DNA from: Dermatophilaceae bacterium Soc4.6
Lineage (GTDB): Bacteria > Actinomycetota > Actinomycetes > Actinomycetales > Dermatophilaceae
Direction: 5' to 3'
Length of the DNA stretch: 64,000 nucleotides
NCBI GenBank assembly: GCA_039889245.1
Contig: JAZGVH010000002.1
Coordinates: forward strand, 2,976,001 to 3,040,000
Shown piece by piece: positions 54,803-63,643 of the stretch. A model generated the notes under the pieces. The model was not told the DNA's origin. It saw nothing but the letters and a program-made list of their open reading frames with translations, and did no database searches. A program made the position numbers and the translations under genes. Each line of letters starts with the position of its first letter. The first letter of the stretch is position 1.

Positions 54803-55864
54803 ATGAGCGAGACCCCCGCACCGCCCGGCCCCGGCGCCCCGCTGGTGCTCGGTCTCGACGTGGGCGGCACGAGCACCCGGTGCCTGGTGGCCGACCTGAG
54901 GGGGCGCAGGGTCGGGTGCGGCCAATCGGGGGGCGCCAACCCCCACGGCGTCGGGATGGCAGTCGCCGTGGCCCGGATCGGTGAGGCCGTGGCCGGTGCC
55001 CTCGCCGGCGTCGACCCCGGCCGGGTGGTCGCCTCCGTGATGGGTGCAGCCGGGTTCGCGGCCTACGCGTCCCTCGACGGGCCTTTCGCCCGGATGTGGG
55101 AAGCCACCGGTCTGCAGGGCCGGCCCCGGGTCGTCGGCGACGCCCTCGTCGGCTTCTGCGCCGGCACCAGCGCCCGCGACGGCACCGTCGTGATCAGCGG
55201 CACGGGTGCCGGCGCCGTCCAGGTGAGCGACCTCGAGCAGAGCCTGGTCGGCGACTCCCTCGGCTGGCTGCTCGGCGACGACGGGTCGGGTCAGTGGGTC
55301 GGGCGCGAGGCGGTGCGCCACCTGCTCGCGCCCCGGCCGGGTCACGGCGGCGAGCTGCCCGACGACCCGCTGAGCCGTGCCGTACGGCTCGCGGTCGTCG
55401 GCCGGCCCACCGGCAGCCGCGACGACCTCATCCGCATCCTGTATGCCGGCCCCCCCCTCGCGCTGTCGGCGCTCGCTCCCCTCGTGGTCGGGTTGGCCCG
55501 CGAGGGCGACGCCGACGCCGTCGCCGTCGTGCTCGGCGCTGTCGACCGGCTCGAGCGGTCGGTGCAACAAGTGCGACCAGCGGGTGACGACACCCCCCTG
55601 GTCCTGACCGGGGGGCTCTTCGCCTCCGAGCTCCTGCTCGAGCAGCTCACCGCCCGGCTCGTCGCGCGGTGGCCGCTCGCCTCCGTGGTCCGGTCCGGCA
55701 GCGGAGCGGGTGGGGCGGCGTGGCTCGCCGCCCACGAGCCGGCCGCGAGGCAGGCCGCAGCGAGGCCGTCGTCGCTGCCGGTGGGCGGTTCCGGGCCCGA
55801 CGTCGTCCCTCCTCCTGACCGGCACACCGCGCTCACCCGTCTGCCGCTCGCGATCGACCCCTGA
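54803..55864 (+). CDS. BadF/BadG/BcrA-type ATPase, N-acetylglucosamine-kinase-like
   Basis: 353 residues of the ASKHA fold. Phosphate-1 motif LGLDVGGTSTRCLVADL, then VISGTGAGAVQV (phosphate 2) and VLTGGLFASELLLEQL (adenosine motif). Such stand-alone proteins usually phosphorylate N-acetylglucosamine or glucosamine. The ATG at 54803 lacks a clear ribosome-binding site; GTG 54794 is possible. Its C-terminus has about 40 extra low-complexity residues. The malic enzyme gene follows 57 bp downstream. Confidence 0.82.
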   Translation: MSETPAPPGPGAPLVLGLDVGGTSTRCLVADLRGRRVGCGQSGGANPHGVGMAVAVARIGEAVAGALAGVDPGRVVASVMGAAGFAAYASLDGPFARMWEATGLQGRPRVVGDALVGFCAGTSARDGTVVISGTGAGAVQVSDLEQSLVGDSLGWLLGDDGSGQWVGREAVRHLLAPRPGHGGELPDDPLSRAVRLAVVGRPTGSRDDLIRILYAGPPLALSALAPLVVGLAREGDADAVAVVLGAVDRLERSVQQVRPAGDDTPLVLTGGLFASELLLEQLTARLVARWPLASVVRSGSGAGGAAWLAAHEPAARQAAARPSSLPVGGSGPDVVPPPDRHTALTRLPLAIDP

Positions 55865-55921
55865 GCGGGCTCGACGAGTCAGCGGGGAATCGGGGCGCCC
55901 ATCAGTGACAGGATGCTGGGC

Positions 55922-57373
55922 ATGCCCATCCCGACACCAGCAGACCAGAGCCCCGACGAGGTCGCGGCCACGCGCACTGAGACCATCACGCGGGCCCGCG
56001 CGACGACGGGGTCCTACTCCATCACCGTGCGACTGCACACGGGCATCGACCCGGCGGTCGTGGGGCAGCTCGCGACCGCGGTCTCCAACTCCGGGGGCAT
56101 CACCACGGCCCTCGACATCGTGGAGTCCCGGCACGACCGGCTCGTCATCGACCTCACCTGCTCGGCCTCCAACGGCGACCACGCCAACGAGGTCGTCGAC
56201 GCGTTGCGGCTGGTCGAGGGCGTCACGGTGCACAAGGTGTCCGACCGCACGTTCCTGCTGCACCTCGGCGGCAAGATCAGCGTCGAGCCGACGGTCGCAC
56301 TGCGCACCCGCGACGACCTGTCGATGGCCTACACGCCCGGAGTCGGCCGCATCAGCATGGCCATCGCCGAGCACCCCGAGGACGTGTGGCGCCTCACGGT
56401 CAAGGGCAACAGCGTCGCCGTCGTCACCGACGGCAGCGCCGTGCTGGGCCTGGGCAACATCGGGCCGGAGGCGGCGATGCCCGTGATGGAGGGCAAGGCC
56501 GCGCTGTTCAAGCGCTTCGCCGGCATCGACGCGTGGCCGATCTGCCTGGCCACGCAGGACGTCGACGAGATCGTGCGGGCGGTCGAGCTCATCGCGCCCG
56601 GCTTCGGGGGCATCAACCTCGAGGACATCGCGGCGCCGCGGTGCTTCGAGGTCGAGGCGAAGCTGCGCGAGCGGCTCTCCATCCCGGTCTTCCACGACGA
56701 CCAGCACGGCACGGCGATCGTCGTGCTGGCCGCCCTGCGCAACGCGCTGCGCTGCATCGACAAGCCCATCGGCGACGCGCGCATCTCGGTCTCCGGCGCG
56801 GGCGCAGCCGGCTCGGCGATCGTGTCGCTGCTGCTCGCGGCGGGCGCCGTCGACGTGGTGGTGTGGGACAAGGAAGGCATCCTGCACCGCGACGACACCG
56901 ACCTGCCGCCGGCCAAGCTGGCGCTGGCCGGGCGCACCAACCCCCGCGGCATCCGTGGCGACCTGCACGACGCGGTCACCGGGGCCGACGTCTTCATCGG
57001 GGTCAGCGCCCCCGGGGTCCTCAAGCCCGAGTGGATCGACGACATGGCGCCCAAGCGCATCGTCTTCGCCCTGGCCAACCCCGACCCCGAGGTCGACATC
57101 GCCGAGGCGTCGCGTCGGGCCACCGTCGTCGCCTCCGGGCGCTCCGACTACCCCAACCAGATCAACAACGTGCTGGCTTTCCCCGGTGTCTTCCGCGGGC
57201 TGCTCGACGCGCGGGCCCACCAGGTGACGACCGAGATGCTGCTGCGGGCCGCCGAGGCGATCGCGTCGGTCGTCACCGCCGACCAGCTCAACCCGAACTA
57301 CATCATCCCCAGCGTCTTCGACCCCGACATCGCCAAGACGGTCGCCGCCGCGATCGTGGGGCCGCGCACCTGA
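55922..57373 (+). CDS. NAD-dependent malic enzyme with N-terminal ACT domain
   Basis: 483 residues. An ACT-like regulatory domain at ~25-110 (YSITVRLHTGIDPAVVGQLA) precedes the malic enzyme core: substrate tyrosine and motif MAYTPGVGRIS, NAD-binding SGAGAAGSAIVSLLL and metal-binding VFHDDQHGTAIV. It oxidatively decarboxylates malate to pyruvate. The ACT domain suggests allosteric control by an amino acid or related ligand. ATG 55922 has AGGA 8 nt upstream; ATG 55913 is an alternative. Confidence 0.9.
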   Translation: MPIPTPADQSPDEVAATRTETITRARATTGSYSITVRLHTGIDPAVVGQLATAVSNSGGITTALDIVESRHDRLVIDLTCSASNGDHANEVVDALRLVEGVTVHKVSDRTFLLHLGGKISVEPTVALRTRDDLSMAYTPGVGRISMAIAEHPEDVWRLTVKGNSVAVVTDGSAVLGLGNIGPEAAMPVMEGKAALFKRFAGIDAWPICLATQDVDEIVRAVELIAPGFGGINLEDIAAPRCFEVEAKLRERLSIPVFHDDQHGTAIVVLAALRNALRCIDKPIGDARISVSGAGAAGSAIVSLLLAAGAVDVVVWDKEGILHRDDTDLPPAKLALAGRTNPRGIRGDLHDAVTGADVFIGVSAPGVLKPEWIDDMAPKRIVFALANPDPEVDIAEASRRATVVASGRSDYPNQINNVLAFPGVFRGLLDARAHQVTTEMLLRAAEAIASVVTADQLNPNYIIPSVFDPDIAKTVAAAIVGPRT

Positions 57374-57393
57374 CGGTCGACGGCGGGAAGATC

Positions 57394-57422
57394 TTGACGC
57401 GTGGCGACGTTCCTGTGATAGT
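57394..57422 (+). promoter_or_regulatory. pirin promoter
   Basis: TTGACG (57394-57399), 17-nt spacer, GATAGT (57417-57422): a good housekeeping-type promoter, 30 nt before the pirin start. Confidence 0.6.
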
Positions 57423-57436
57423 TGAAAGCGAAACTA
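57419..57436 (+). promoter_or_regulatory. candidate MarR-like operator over pirin promoter
   Basis: TAGTT (57419-57423) and AACTA (57432-57436) form an 18-bp imperfect palindrome over the -10 and start region. The shape and position resemble MarR-family operators that repress stress-induced pirin genes. No MarR gene is in the window. Confidence 0.45.
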
Positions 57437-57451
57437 CCAAGGGAGCGTCCC

Positions 57452-58429
57452 ATGCCTGCTGTCACCGTCTCCGACCTCACCGTGCTGCCCCGGGTCACCG
57501 CGCCCGGCTCCGGAGCCGTCGTGCGCCCCGTCGTCTCGGTGACGAGCGCTCCATCGGGTGTCGAGGGGGAGGGCTTCCCGGTCAAGCGCGCCTTCGCCGG
57601 CGTCGACCTCGCCCTGCTCGACCCCTTCATCCACATGGACGAGATGGGTGAGGTCGACTACGCGCCGGGGGAGCCCAAGGGCACGCCGTGGCACCCGCAC
57701 CGGGGGTTCGAGACCGTCACCTACATCATCGACGGCATCTTCGACCACCAGGACAGCCACGGTGGCGGGGGGAGCATCACGGACGGGGACACCCAGTGGA
57801 TGACGGCCGGCAGCGGGCTGCTGCACATCGAGGCGCCGCCGGAGCACCTCGTCGTCTCGGGTGGGCTCTTCCACGGCTTCCAGCTGTGGGTCAACCTGCC
57901 GCGGGCCGACAAGATGAAGGCGCCGGCCTATCAGGACCTGCGGTCCGGCGAGGTCGCCCTCGCCACCTCGGCCGACGGCGGGACGCTGCTGCGCGTCATC
58001 GCCGGTGACGTCGCCGGGGTCACGGGGCCGGGCTCGACGCACACCCCGATGGCCATGGTGCACGCCAGCCTCGTGCCGGGTGCCCGCCTCGAGCTGCCGT
58101 GGCGCCAGGACTTCAACGCCCTGGCCTACGTCATGGGCGGCCGCGGCACCGTCGGGCCGAGTGCCACCCCGATCAGCGCGGGATCGCTGGCCGTCCTCGG
58201 TCGCGGCGACCTGCTCGCTCTCACGGCCGACACCCGCCAGGACCAGCGGTACGCCGGTGGCCTCGACGTCGTGATCCTCGGCGGCAAGCCGATCCGCGAG
58301 CCCCTCGCCTGGGCCGGCCCGTTCGTCATGAACACCAAGGCCGAGGTCATGCAGGCCTTCGAGGACTACCAGGCCGGCCGGCTCGGCCAGCCCCTTCCCC
58401 ACGCGGGGATCGGCGGCTCGACGCGGTAG
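57452..58429 (+). CDS. pirin-family protein
   Basis: 325 residues with two cupin domains. The N-terminal iron site is seen in PWHPHRGFETVTYI with later His and Glu (GSGLLHIEAPPEH). The C-terminal pirin domain contains FHGFQLWVNLP and a closing region with KPIREPLAWAGPFVMNT. Bacterial pirins act as quercetinases or as regulators of central metabolism. ATG 57452 has AAGGGAG 6 nt upstream. Probably transcribed alone from the promoter at 57394. Confidence 0.88.
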   Translation: MPAVTVSDLTVLPRVTAPGSGAVVRPVVSVTSAPSGVEGEGFPVKRAFAGVDLALLDPFIHMDEMGEVDYAPGEPKGTPWHPHRGFETVTYIIDGIFDHQDSHGGGGSITDGDTQWMTAGSGLLHIEAPPEHLVVSGGLFHGFQLWVNLPRADKMKAPAYQDLRSGEVALATSADGGTLLRVIAGDVAGVTGPGSTHTPMAMVHASLVPGARLELPWRQDFNALAYVMGGRGTVGPSATPISAGSLAVLGRGDLLALTADTRQDQRYAGGLDVVILGGKPIREPLAWAGPFVMNTKAEVMQAFEDYQAGRLGQPLPHAGIGGSTR

Positions 58430-58732
58430 GCCTGAGCACATCAGCCCCTTCCTGCCCGATTTGTCCGCATCGTTACGGGACCGTGACCTCAGTCGGACAG
58501 GCGTTCGGGTAAGGCCCTCCACCTGCGGAAAAACATCAGTGTCATTCGCAGAGTCACACCCGTGTGATTCCCCAATCCGGCCTGTTTCCAACGGGATTGG
58601 AGTCACGGGTGTTTCTCGTGTGACGAATGGGTTCTAGTCTCGGGGCGCGCCACTGTCCCCAGGGGTCAGCGGCACCCGGCCCCACGAGGGCCCCAGCGCA
58701 CCTCCCCCGCGAGACGTAAGGACCACGGTCAC
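58430..58732. other. control region of NlpC/P60 gene
   Basis: 303 bp. It holds an inverted pair TGTCCG (58462-58467) / CGGACA (58494-58499), a two-part stem at 58556-58612 and a -10-like TAGTCT (58635-58640). I looked for the c-di-AMP riboswitch often found before such genes and do not see its conserved core. Confidence 0.5.
58556..58612 (+). promoter_or_regulatory. two-part stem upstream of NlpC/P60 gene
   Basis: ACACCCGTG (58556-58564) pairs with CACGGGTGT (58604-58612), and inside it CCAATCC (58572-58578) pairs with GGATTGG (58594-58600). If the -10 at 58635 is real, this dyad is DNA upstream of the start of transcription, so it may be an operator rather than leader RNA. Confidence 0.45.
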
Positions 58733-60265
58733 GTGACCCCCACCCAGCGTGTCCTCCCCCCCAGCCCCCACCAGGCCGGGGTGACCGGTCGAGTGACGCG
58801 CGCCGCGCGAGTGCGACGGGTCCTCGTCGCGTCGATCACCGGAGGGCTGGTGGTCACCGTGACCGTCGGGGGGCTCGTCGGCCCGCTGGCCCGAGCCGAC
58901 CAGCCGGCCCCGGTGTTCCCGTCGGCCGACCAGGTCGCCGCGGCCAGAGCGGCGGTCGGCGGGGCGGCGGCACAGGTCGCAGCGATCGACGGGCAGCTGG
59001 CGGCCTCGCGGGCCGCCGTCGCGGAGCTGAGCCAGAACGCCGCCGATGCCATGGAGGCTGCCTCCGGCGCGCGTCTGGCCCTCGACGCGGCGACGGCTCG
59101 CGCGGCCACCGCCGTGAGGGCCTCCGTCACCGCGCAGCGGGCCTCGGACGACGCCCAGCTCACCCTCTCCCGCCTCGCGGCGGAGGTCTACCAGAGCGGT
59201 GGCGGAGACACGAGCCAGCTCGACGTCTTCTTCGGCGGGGGAGGCCCCCAGGCCGTCCTCGACCGCGCGGCCGGGGTCGACGCCGTCGGCAGTGAGCGGG
59301 CCCGCCTCGTGCAGGAGGCCGGGGCCACCAGCCACCTCGCGCAGTCGGCGCGCCAGGAGGCTGCCGAGGCCGAGCAGCGCCGCGCCGTGGCGGCCGCCGC
59401 GGCCTCGGCGGCCGCCGACGAGGCCCGCCGCCAGGCCGAGGTCGCGCGCACCACGACGATCCGCCTCGAGACCCGGGACCGTCTGCTGACGGCCCAGCTC
59501 GCGACGCTGCAGAAGACCTCGGTCGCCCTCGAGCAGCAGCGTCAGGCCGGTCTCGCCGCACAGGAACAACGTCGCCGCGAGGAGGCCAACCGCCGGGCGG
59601 CCCTGGCCCGGGCCGCCGCCCAGGCCCGTCAGGCTGCTGCCCAGGCTTCTGCTGCGCAGGCCGCGGCCGCCGCCGCCGAGCGCTCGGCCCGGACGGCCCG
59701 CGAGCGGGCGGCCGCGCAGGCCGCCGCCCGTGCTGCCGCAGAGGCCGCACGGCAGGCCGCCCTGCACCCCGCGAGCAGTGGCAGCAGCGGCAGCAGTGGG
59801 AGTGGTGGGAGCAGCAGCAGCGGTGGCAGCGGATCGGGTGGTGGGCCGCGTATGCCCCCCGTCGTCCCGCGCCCGACGCCGCCGCCGCCGCCTCCGGCGC
59901 CGACCGGCGGGGTCTCGGCGGTCCTGGCCTACGCTCGGGCCCAGCTCGGCAAGCCGTACGTCTGGGGCGCGCAGGGGCCGAGCTCCTTCGACTGCTCGGG
60001 GCTGACCCTCATGGCCTGGCGTCAGGCGGGGGTGTCGCTGCTGCACTACACGGGCTACCAGTACTCCGCGACGGCCCGGGTGCCGATCAGCGCCCTCCAG
60101 CCCGGCGACCTCGTCTTCTACGGGACCTCCGGGGAGAGCAGCCACCACGTCGGCCTCTACATCGGCGGCGGGATGATGATCCACGCGCCGAACCCGAGCA
60201 CCGTCGTGAAGATCTCGTCGATCTACTCCATGTCGGACCTGCTGCCCTACGGCGGCCGTCCCTGA
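58733..60265 (+). CDS. secreted NlpC/P60 peptidoglycan hydrolase (RipA-like)
   Basis: 510 residues: signal peptide (VLVASITGGLVVTVTVGGLV), long Ala/Gln/Arg-rich coiled coil (~60-345), Ser/Gly and Pro linkers (~345-390) and a C-terminal NlpC/P60 domain. The catalytic Cys is in SSFDCSGLTLMAW, the His in ESSHHVGLYIGG and the third polar residue in MIHAPNP. It cleaves peptide stems of peptidoglycan; the coiled coil probably restrains activity or binds a divisome partner. GTG 58733 is the start. Confidence 0.9.
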   Translation: MTPTQRVLPPSPHQAGVTGRVTRAARVRRVLVASITGGLVVTVTVGGLVGPLARADQPAPVFPSADQVAAARAAVGGAAAQVAAIDGQLAASRAAVAELSQNAADAMEAASGARLALDAATARAATAVRASVTAQRASDDAQLTLSRLAAEVYQSGGGDTSQLDVFFGGGGPQAVLDRAAGVDAVGSERARLVQEAGATSHLAQSARQEAAEAEQRRAVAAAAASAAADEARRQAEVARTTTIRLETRDRLLTAQLATLQKTSVALEQQRQAGLAAQEQRRREEANRRAALARAAAQARQAAAQASAAQAAAAAAERSARTARERAAAQAAARAAAEAARQAALHPASSGSSGSSGSGGSSSSGGSGSGGGPRMPPVVPRPTPPPPPPAPTGGVSAVLAYARAQLGKPYVWGAQGPSSFDCSGLTLMAWRQAGVSLLHYTGYQYSATARVPISALQPGDLVFYGTSGESSHHVGLYIGGGMMIHAPNPSTVVKISSIYSMSDLLPYGGRP

Positions 60266-60286
60266 CGGGGCCTACCGGCTCCTGAA

Positions 60287-60362
60287 CGCACTCGACGCAG
60301 CGTCGAGGCACTCGACGCATGGAGCTCTGTGCGTCAGGTGCCTCGACGCTGCGTCGAGTGCG
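60287..60362. terminator. very long nested hairpin between convergent genes
   Basis: Perfect 25-bp arms 60287-60311 and 60338-60362. The loop adds a 6-bp stem (60314-60319 / 60330-60335), and each arm is itself palindromic (CTCGACGC-A-GCGTCGAG in the left arm). It lies between the NlpC/P60 and ppa stop codons and can terminate both. Confidence 0.85.
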
Positions 60363-60378
60363 ACCGGCCAGGCGTCGC

Positions 60379-60900
60379 TCAGTGGTGCGTCGGCCCGGGC
60401 CAGCGGGCGGTCGAGAGGCCGGACTCCTGGGCCCGCGAGATCGACTCGAGCACCGTCTTCTCGGCACCCTCGCGACCGGCCCAGTGGGCGCCCTCGACGG
60501 ACTTGCCGGGCTCGAGGTCCTTGTAGGTCTCGAAGAAGTGCTGGATCTCGAGGCGGTCGAACTCGCTGATGTGGTCGAGCTCGCTGATGTGTCCCTGGCG
60601 CGGGTCGTTGGCCGGCACGCAGATGATCTTGTCGTCGCCTCCGGCCTCGTCGCGCATGTGGAACATCCCGATGGGCCGCGCGAGCACCTGGCAGCCGGGG
60701 AAGGTCGGCTCGTCGAGCAGGATGAGGGCGTCGAGCGGGTCGCCGTCCTCACCGAGGCTGTCCTCGACGTAGCCGTAGTCGGCGGGGTAGGTCATCGAGG
60801 TGAAGAGGAGCCGGTCGAGCCGGATCCGCCCGGTCTCGTGGTCGACCTCGTACTTGTTGCGAGCCCCCTTGGGAATCTCGACGGTGATGTAGAACTGCAT
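60379..60900 (-). CDS. ppa: inorganic pyrophosphatase, family I
   Basis: 173 residues of the soluble family I enzyme that hydrolyses PPi to two phosphates. The active-site signature is [11 protein letters not shown] with metal-binding aspartates; [11 protein letters not shown] and [10 protein letters not shown] are also conserved. Length and sequence are typical of actinobacterial Ppa. ATG 60900. Divergent from the carboxypeptidase gene and convergent with NlpC/P60. Confidence 0.95.
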   Translation of the reverse strand: MQFYITVEIPKGARNKYEVDHETGRIRLDRLLFTSMTYPADYGYVEDSLGEDGDPLDALILLDEPTFPGCQVLARPIGMFHMRDEAGGDDKIICVPANDPRQGHISELDHISEFDRLEIQHFFETYKDLEPGKSVEGAHWAGREGAEKTVLESISRAQESGLSTARWPGPTHH

Positions 60901-61035
60901 GGTCCGAATCTCCTCGGGAGTTCGACGGGCCGCGCCCCCGGACGGCGCGCAGGCTGATGACCTAGGCTCGGGCGACCGGGCCGGGCTCAGTCTCCCGTAT
61001 GACGACCGGCCCGACCAAACAAGGGTGGAGCCCAG

Positions 61036-62463
61036 GTGACGCGCACGAGCGCCCGACGCGCCCTGTGGGCGCTCCCCGTGGCTGCGCTGCTCGCCTACGG
61101 CGCCCTCGACGTGGCTGACGTCACGCCGGGGCTGGTCACCCTGGCGCCCCCTCCGGCCCCCGCGCCACCGCCCCCGCTGCCCACGCCGACCGTCCGCCAG
61201 CCCGTCGCCACCACCGGCCCGGGCCCGCTGCCGACCGCCGGCCCGGCGACTGCGGTCCCGACGACGGCGGGGTTGCGCAGGGCACTGGGCCCCCTCCTCA
61301 CCGAGGCCGGCCTGGGCCAGCTCGGGGTGACGGTGCGCGACGCGAGCACCGGCGCGCACCTGCTCGACACCCGTGCTGACGTGCCGCTCATCCCGGCGTC
61401 GACGGTCAAGCTCCTCGCCGCCGCGGCCGTCGACACGACCTTCCCCGCCGGTGCGACCCTCACCACCCGTGCGGTGCGTGGTGCGGCCCCCGGCACGGTC
61501 GTGCTCGTGGCCGGCGGCGACACCCTGCTGGCGCCGGGGCGTGGCACCCCGGGTGCGGTCGTCGGCCGCGCCGGGCTCGGTGACCTCGCGGCCTCGACCG
61601 CGTCGGCGCTGCGAGCCTCCGGTCGCACCTCGGTGCGCGTCTCCCTCGACGCCCGGTATGCCGCGGGTCCGCCGACCGCGCCCACCTGGGGCTCTGACTA
61701 CCGCCCGAGCGGGATCACGGGGGCGGTCGCCGCGATCGGCCTCTCGACCCAGCGCGCCACCCCGGGCCGCCCGGGCCCGGCCGACCCGGGGGCCTCGGCG
61801 CTCGCCGCCTTCGTCACCGCCCTGCGCGCGGCGGGGGTGAGCGCGACCGCCGACGCCGCAGCGGGCAGGGCGCCGACCGGGGCGGTGACGCTCGGGTCGG
61901 TCGCCTCGGCGCCCGTCGCCGACCAGCTCGTGCTCGCGCTGCAGGACTCCGACGACGCCCTCACCGAGTCGTTGGCCCGGCAGGCGGCGGCCCGGGCCCG
62001 GGCGGGCACCGGGTTCGCGGCGGTCGGCGCCTGGGTGCGCCAGCAGGTGCAGCGTCTCGGCGTCGACGTGGCCGGGGTGCAGCTGCTCGATGCCAGCGGC
62101 CTCTCTCGCAGCAGCCGGGTCCCCGTGCGGGCGATCGGCGACGTGCTCGGGCTCGCGGCCGCGAGGACCGGCCCACCGAGCCTGCGGGCCACGATCGCCG
62201 ACCTGGCGGTCGCGGGGCTCGACGGCACGCTGTCGGGCCGCTTCGACGACGCGACGACCGCGGCCGCGCGGGGGGTCGTGCGCGCCAAGACGGGCACGCT
62301 GACCGGTGTCAGCGGCCTCGCCGGCACGGTGACCACGCCCGACGGGCGGGTGCTGGTCTTCGCACTCGTGGCCAACGAGGTGCCGGCGACGACGGGAACG
62401 CCGGGAGCACGGCGGGCGTTGGACGGGTTCGTGACGGTGCTCGCCCGGTGTGGGTGCCGGTGA
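61036..62463 (+). CDS. dacB: D-alanyl-D-alanine carboxypeptidase, PBP4/DacB type
   Basis: 475 residues of the S13 family: N-terminal signal anchor ([14 protein letters not shown]), Pro-rich linker, then the serine peptidase domain. The nucleophile motif is PASTVKLL (SxxK) and the KTG motif is AKTGTLTG. The second motif, normally S-x-N, reads [11 protein letters not shown], that is, Ser-Asp-Asp. It should trim peptidoglycan stems outside the membrane. The GTG start has GGAG 5 nt upstream; a -10-like TAGGCT is at 60963-60968. Confidence 0.88.
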   Translation: MTRTSARRALWALPVAALLAYGALDVADVTPGLVTLAPPPAPAPPPPLPTPTVRQPVATTGPGPLPTAGPATAVPTTAGLRRALGPLLTEAGLGQLGVTVRDASTGAHLLDTRADVPLIPASTVKLLAAAAVDTTFPAGATLTTRAVRGAAPGTVVLVAGGDTLLAPGRGTPGAVVGRAGLGDLAASTASALRASGRTSVRVSLDARYAAGPPTAPTWGSDYRPSGITGAVAAIGLSTQRATPGRPGPADPGASALAAFVTALRAAGVSATADAAAGRAPTGAVTLGSVASAPVADQLVLALQDSDDALTESLARQAAARARAGTGFAAVGAWVRQQVQRLGVDVAGVQLLDASGLSRSSRVPVRAIGDVLGLAAARTGPPSLRATIADLAVAGLDGTLSGRFDDATTAAARGVVRAKTGTLTGVSGLAGTVTTPDGRVLVFALVANEVPATTGTPGARRALDGFVTVLARCGCR

Positions 62464-62479
62464 GGAGGGTGGGACGCCC

Positions 62480-63643
62480 ATGAGCGCGCAGCGCGACATC
62501 AGGATCGTGCAGGACAGCAGGCGCGACAGCACCTCGCCCTACGTCGACTGGGAGTTCGCGAAGGCGACCGGCCGGCGGTTGTCGGGCGCGGGCCCGAAGG
62601 TCAGCCGGGGCGAGGCCGCCGAGGTGGTCGCCTCGCTGCGCGAGGTCGCGACGGCCGCCCGCGAGCCGATCGCCGCGACCTCCCTGCTGGTCAGCCCCGG
62701 CGACGCCCCCGAGGCCGTTGTCGTCGACCGGCCGGGCTGGATCGACGCCAACGTCGAGTCGATGCGCGCGCTCATGGTGCCCGTCATCGAGAAGATCACC
62801 GCTGGCAGCCGCGACCGCGCAGGCTCGCGCGCCCAGCCCGGCGCCCTCACCGCGGTCGGCGGCAAGGTCACCGGCGGCGAGGCCGGAGCCCTCATGGCAT
62901 TCATGTCGGGCAAGGTCCTCGGGCAGTACGACCTCGCGCCCGAGGGGGTCCCGCGCCTGATGCTGGTGGCCCCGAACCTCGTCCAGGTCGAGCGCGAGCT
63001 CGGCGTCCACCCTCACGACTTCCGCCTCTGGGTGGCCATGCACGAGGAGACCCACCGGGTGCAGTTCACCGCCGTACCCTGGCTGCGCGAGCACCTCATC
63101 GACAGCTCCCGCACCCTCACCACCGACCTCGCGCCGACCCCCGACGAGCTGAGCGCCCGTCTCCAGGGCCTCGCGCAGCGGCTGCCGGAGGCCTTCCGCA
63201 CGGGCAGCCGCGGCCTCGCCGACGCCTTTCTCTCGCCGCAGCAGCGGGCCGAGGTCTCGCGCATCACCGCCGTGATGTCCCTGCTCGAGGGTCACGCCGA
63301 CGTGATGATGGACGAGGTCGGCCCGCAGGTCATCCCCACGGTCGCCCAGATCCGCGAGCGCTTCCAGGGGCGCCGCAACGGCGTCTCCGGATTCGACCGG
63401 GTGCTGCGCCGCCTGCTCGGGATGGAGGCCAAGATGCGGCAGTACCGCGACGGCGCGGTCTTCGTGCGCGCGGTCGTCGCCGACGTCGGTCTCGAGGGCT
63501 TCAACGCCGTGTGGGGATCGCCGCAGACCCTGCCGACCGCCGCCGAGATCGAGACCCCCCGCCGGTGGGTCGAGCGGGTGCACGGCGGGACGCGCGCCGG
63601 GGTAGACCCCGGTGCCCCGGCGGCACCGGAGGCCGGGGCGTGA
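62480..63643 (+). CDS. zinc-dependent metalloprotease, DUF2342 family
   Basis: 387 residues. The zinc motif HExxH is in [11 protein letters not shown], followed by [12 protein letters not shown], where the later His/Glu could complete the site. This family is found between dacB and tilS in many Actinobacteria and is sometimes named after coenzyme F420 genes because of context; its substrate is unknown. ATG 62480 has GGAGGG upstream. The stop overlaps the tilS start as GTGA. Confidence 0.9.
   Translation: MSAQRDIRIVQDSRRDSTSPYVDWEFAKATGRRLSGAGPKVSRGEAAEVVASLREVATAAREPIAATSLLVSPGDAPEAVVVDRPGWIDANVESMRALMVPVIEKITAGSRDRAGSRAQPGALTAVGGKVTGGEAGALMAFMSGKVLGQYDLAPEGVPRLMLVAPNLVQVERELGVHPHDFRLWVAMHEETHRVQFTAVPWLREHLIDSSRTLTTDLAPTPDELSARLQGLAQRLPEAFRTGSRGLADAFLSPQQRAEVSRITAVMSLLEGHADVMMDEVGPQVIPTVAQIRERFQGRRNGVSGFDRVLRRLLGMEAKMRQYRDGAVFVRAVVADVGLEGFNAVWGSPQTLPTAAEIETPRRWVERVHGGTRAGVDPGAPAAPEAGA

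Noticed and set aside
58430-58732. c-di-AMP (ydaO-type) riboswitch upstream of NlpC/P60
   Set aside because: The conserved core sequences are not visible; only unrelated dyads are present.
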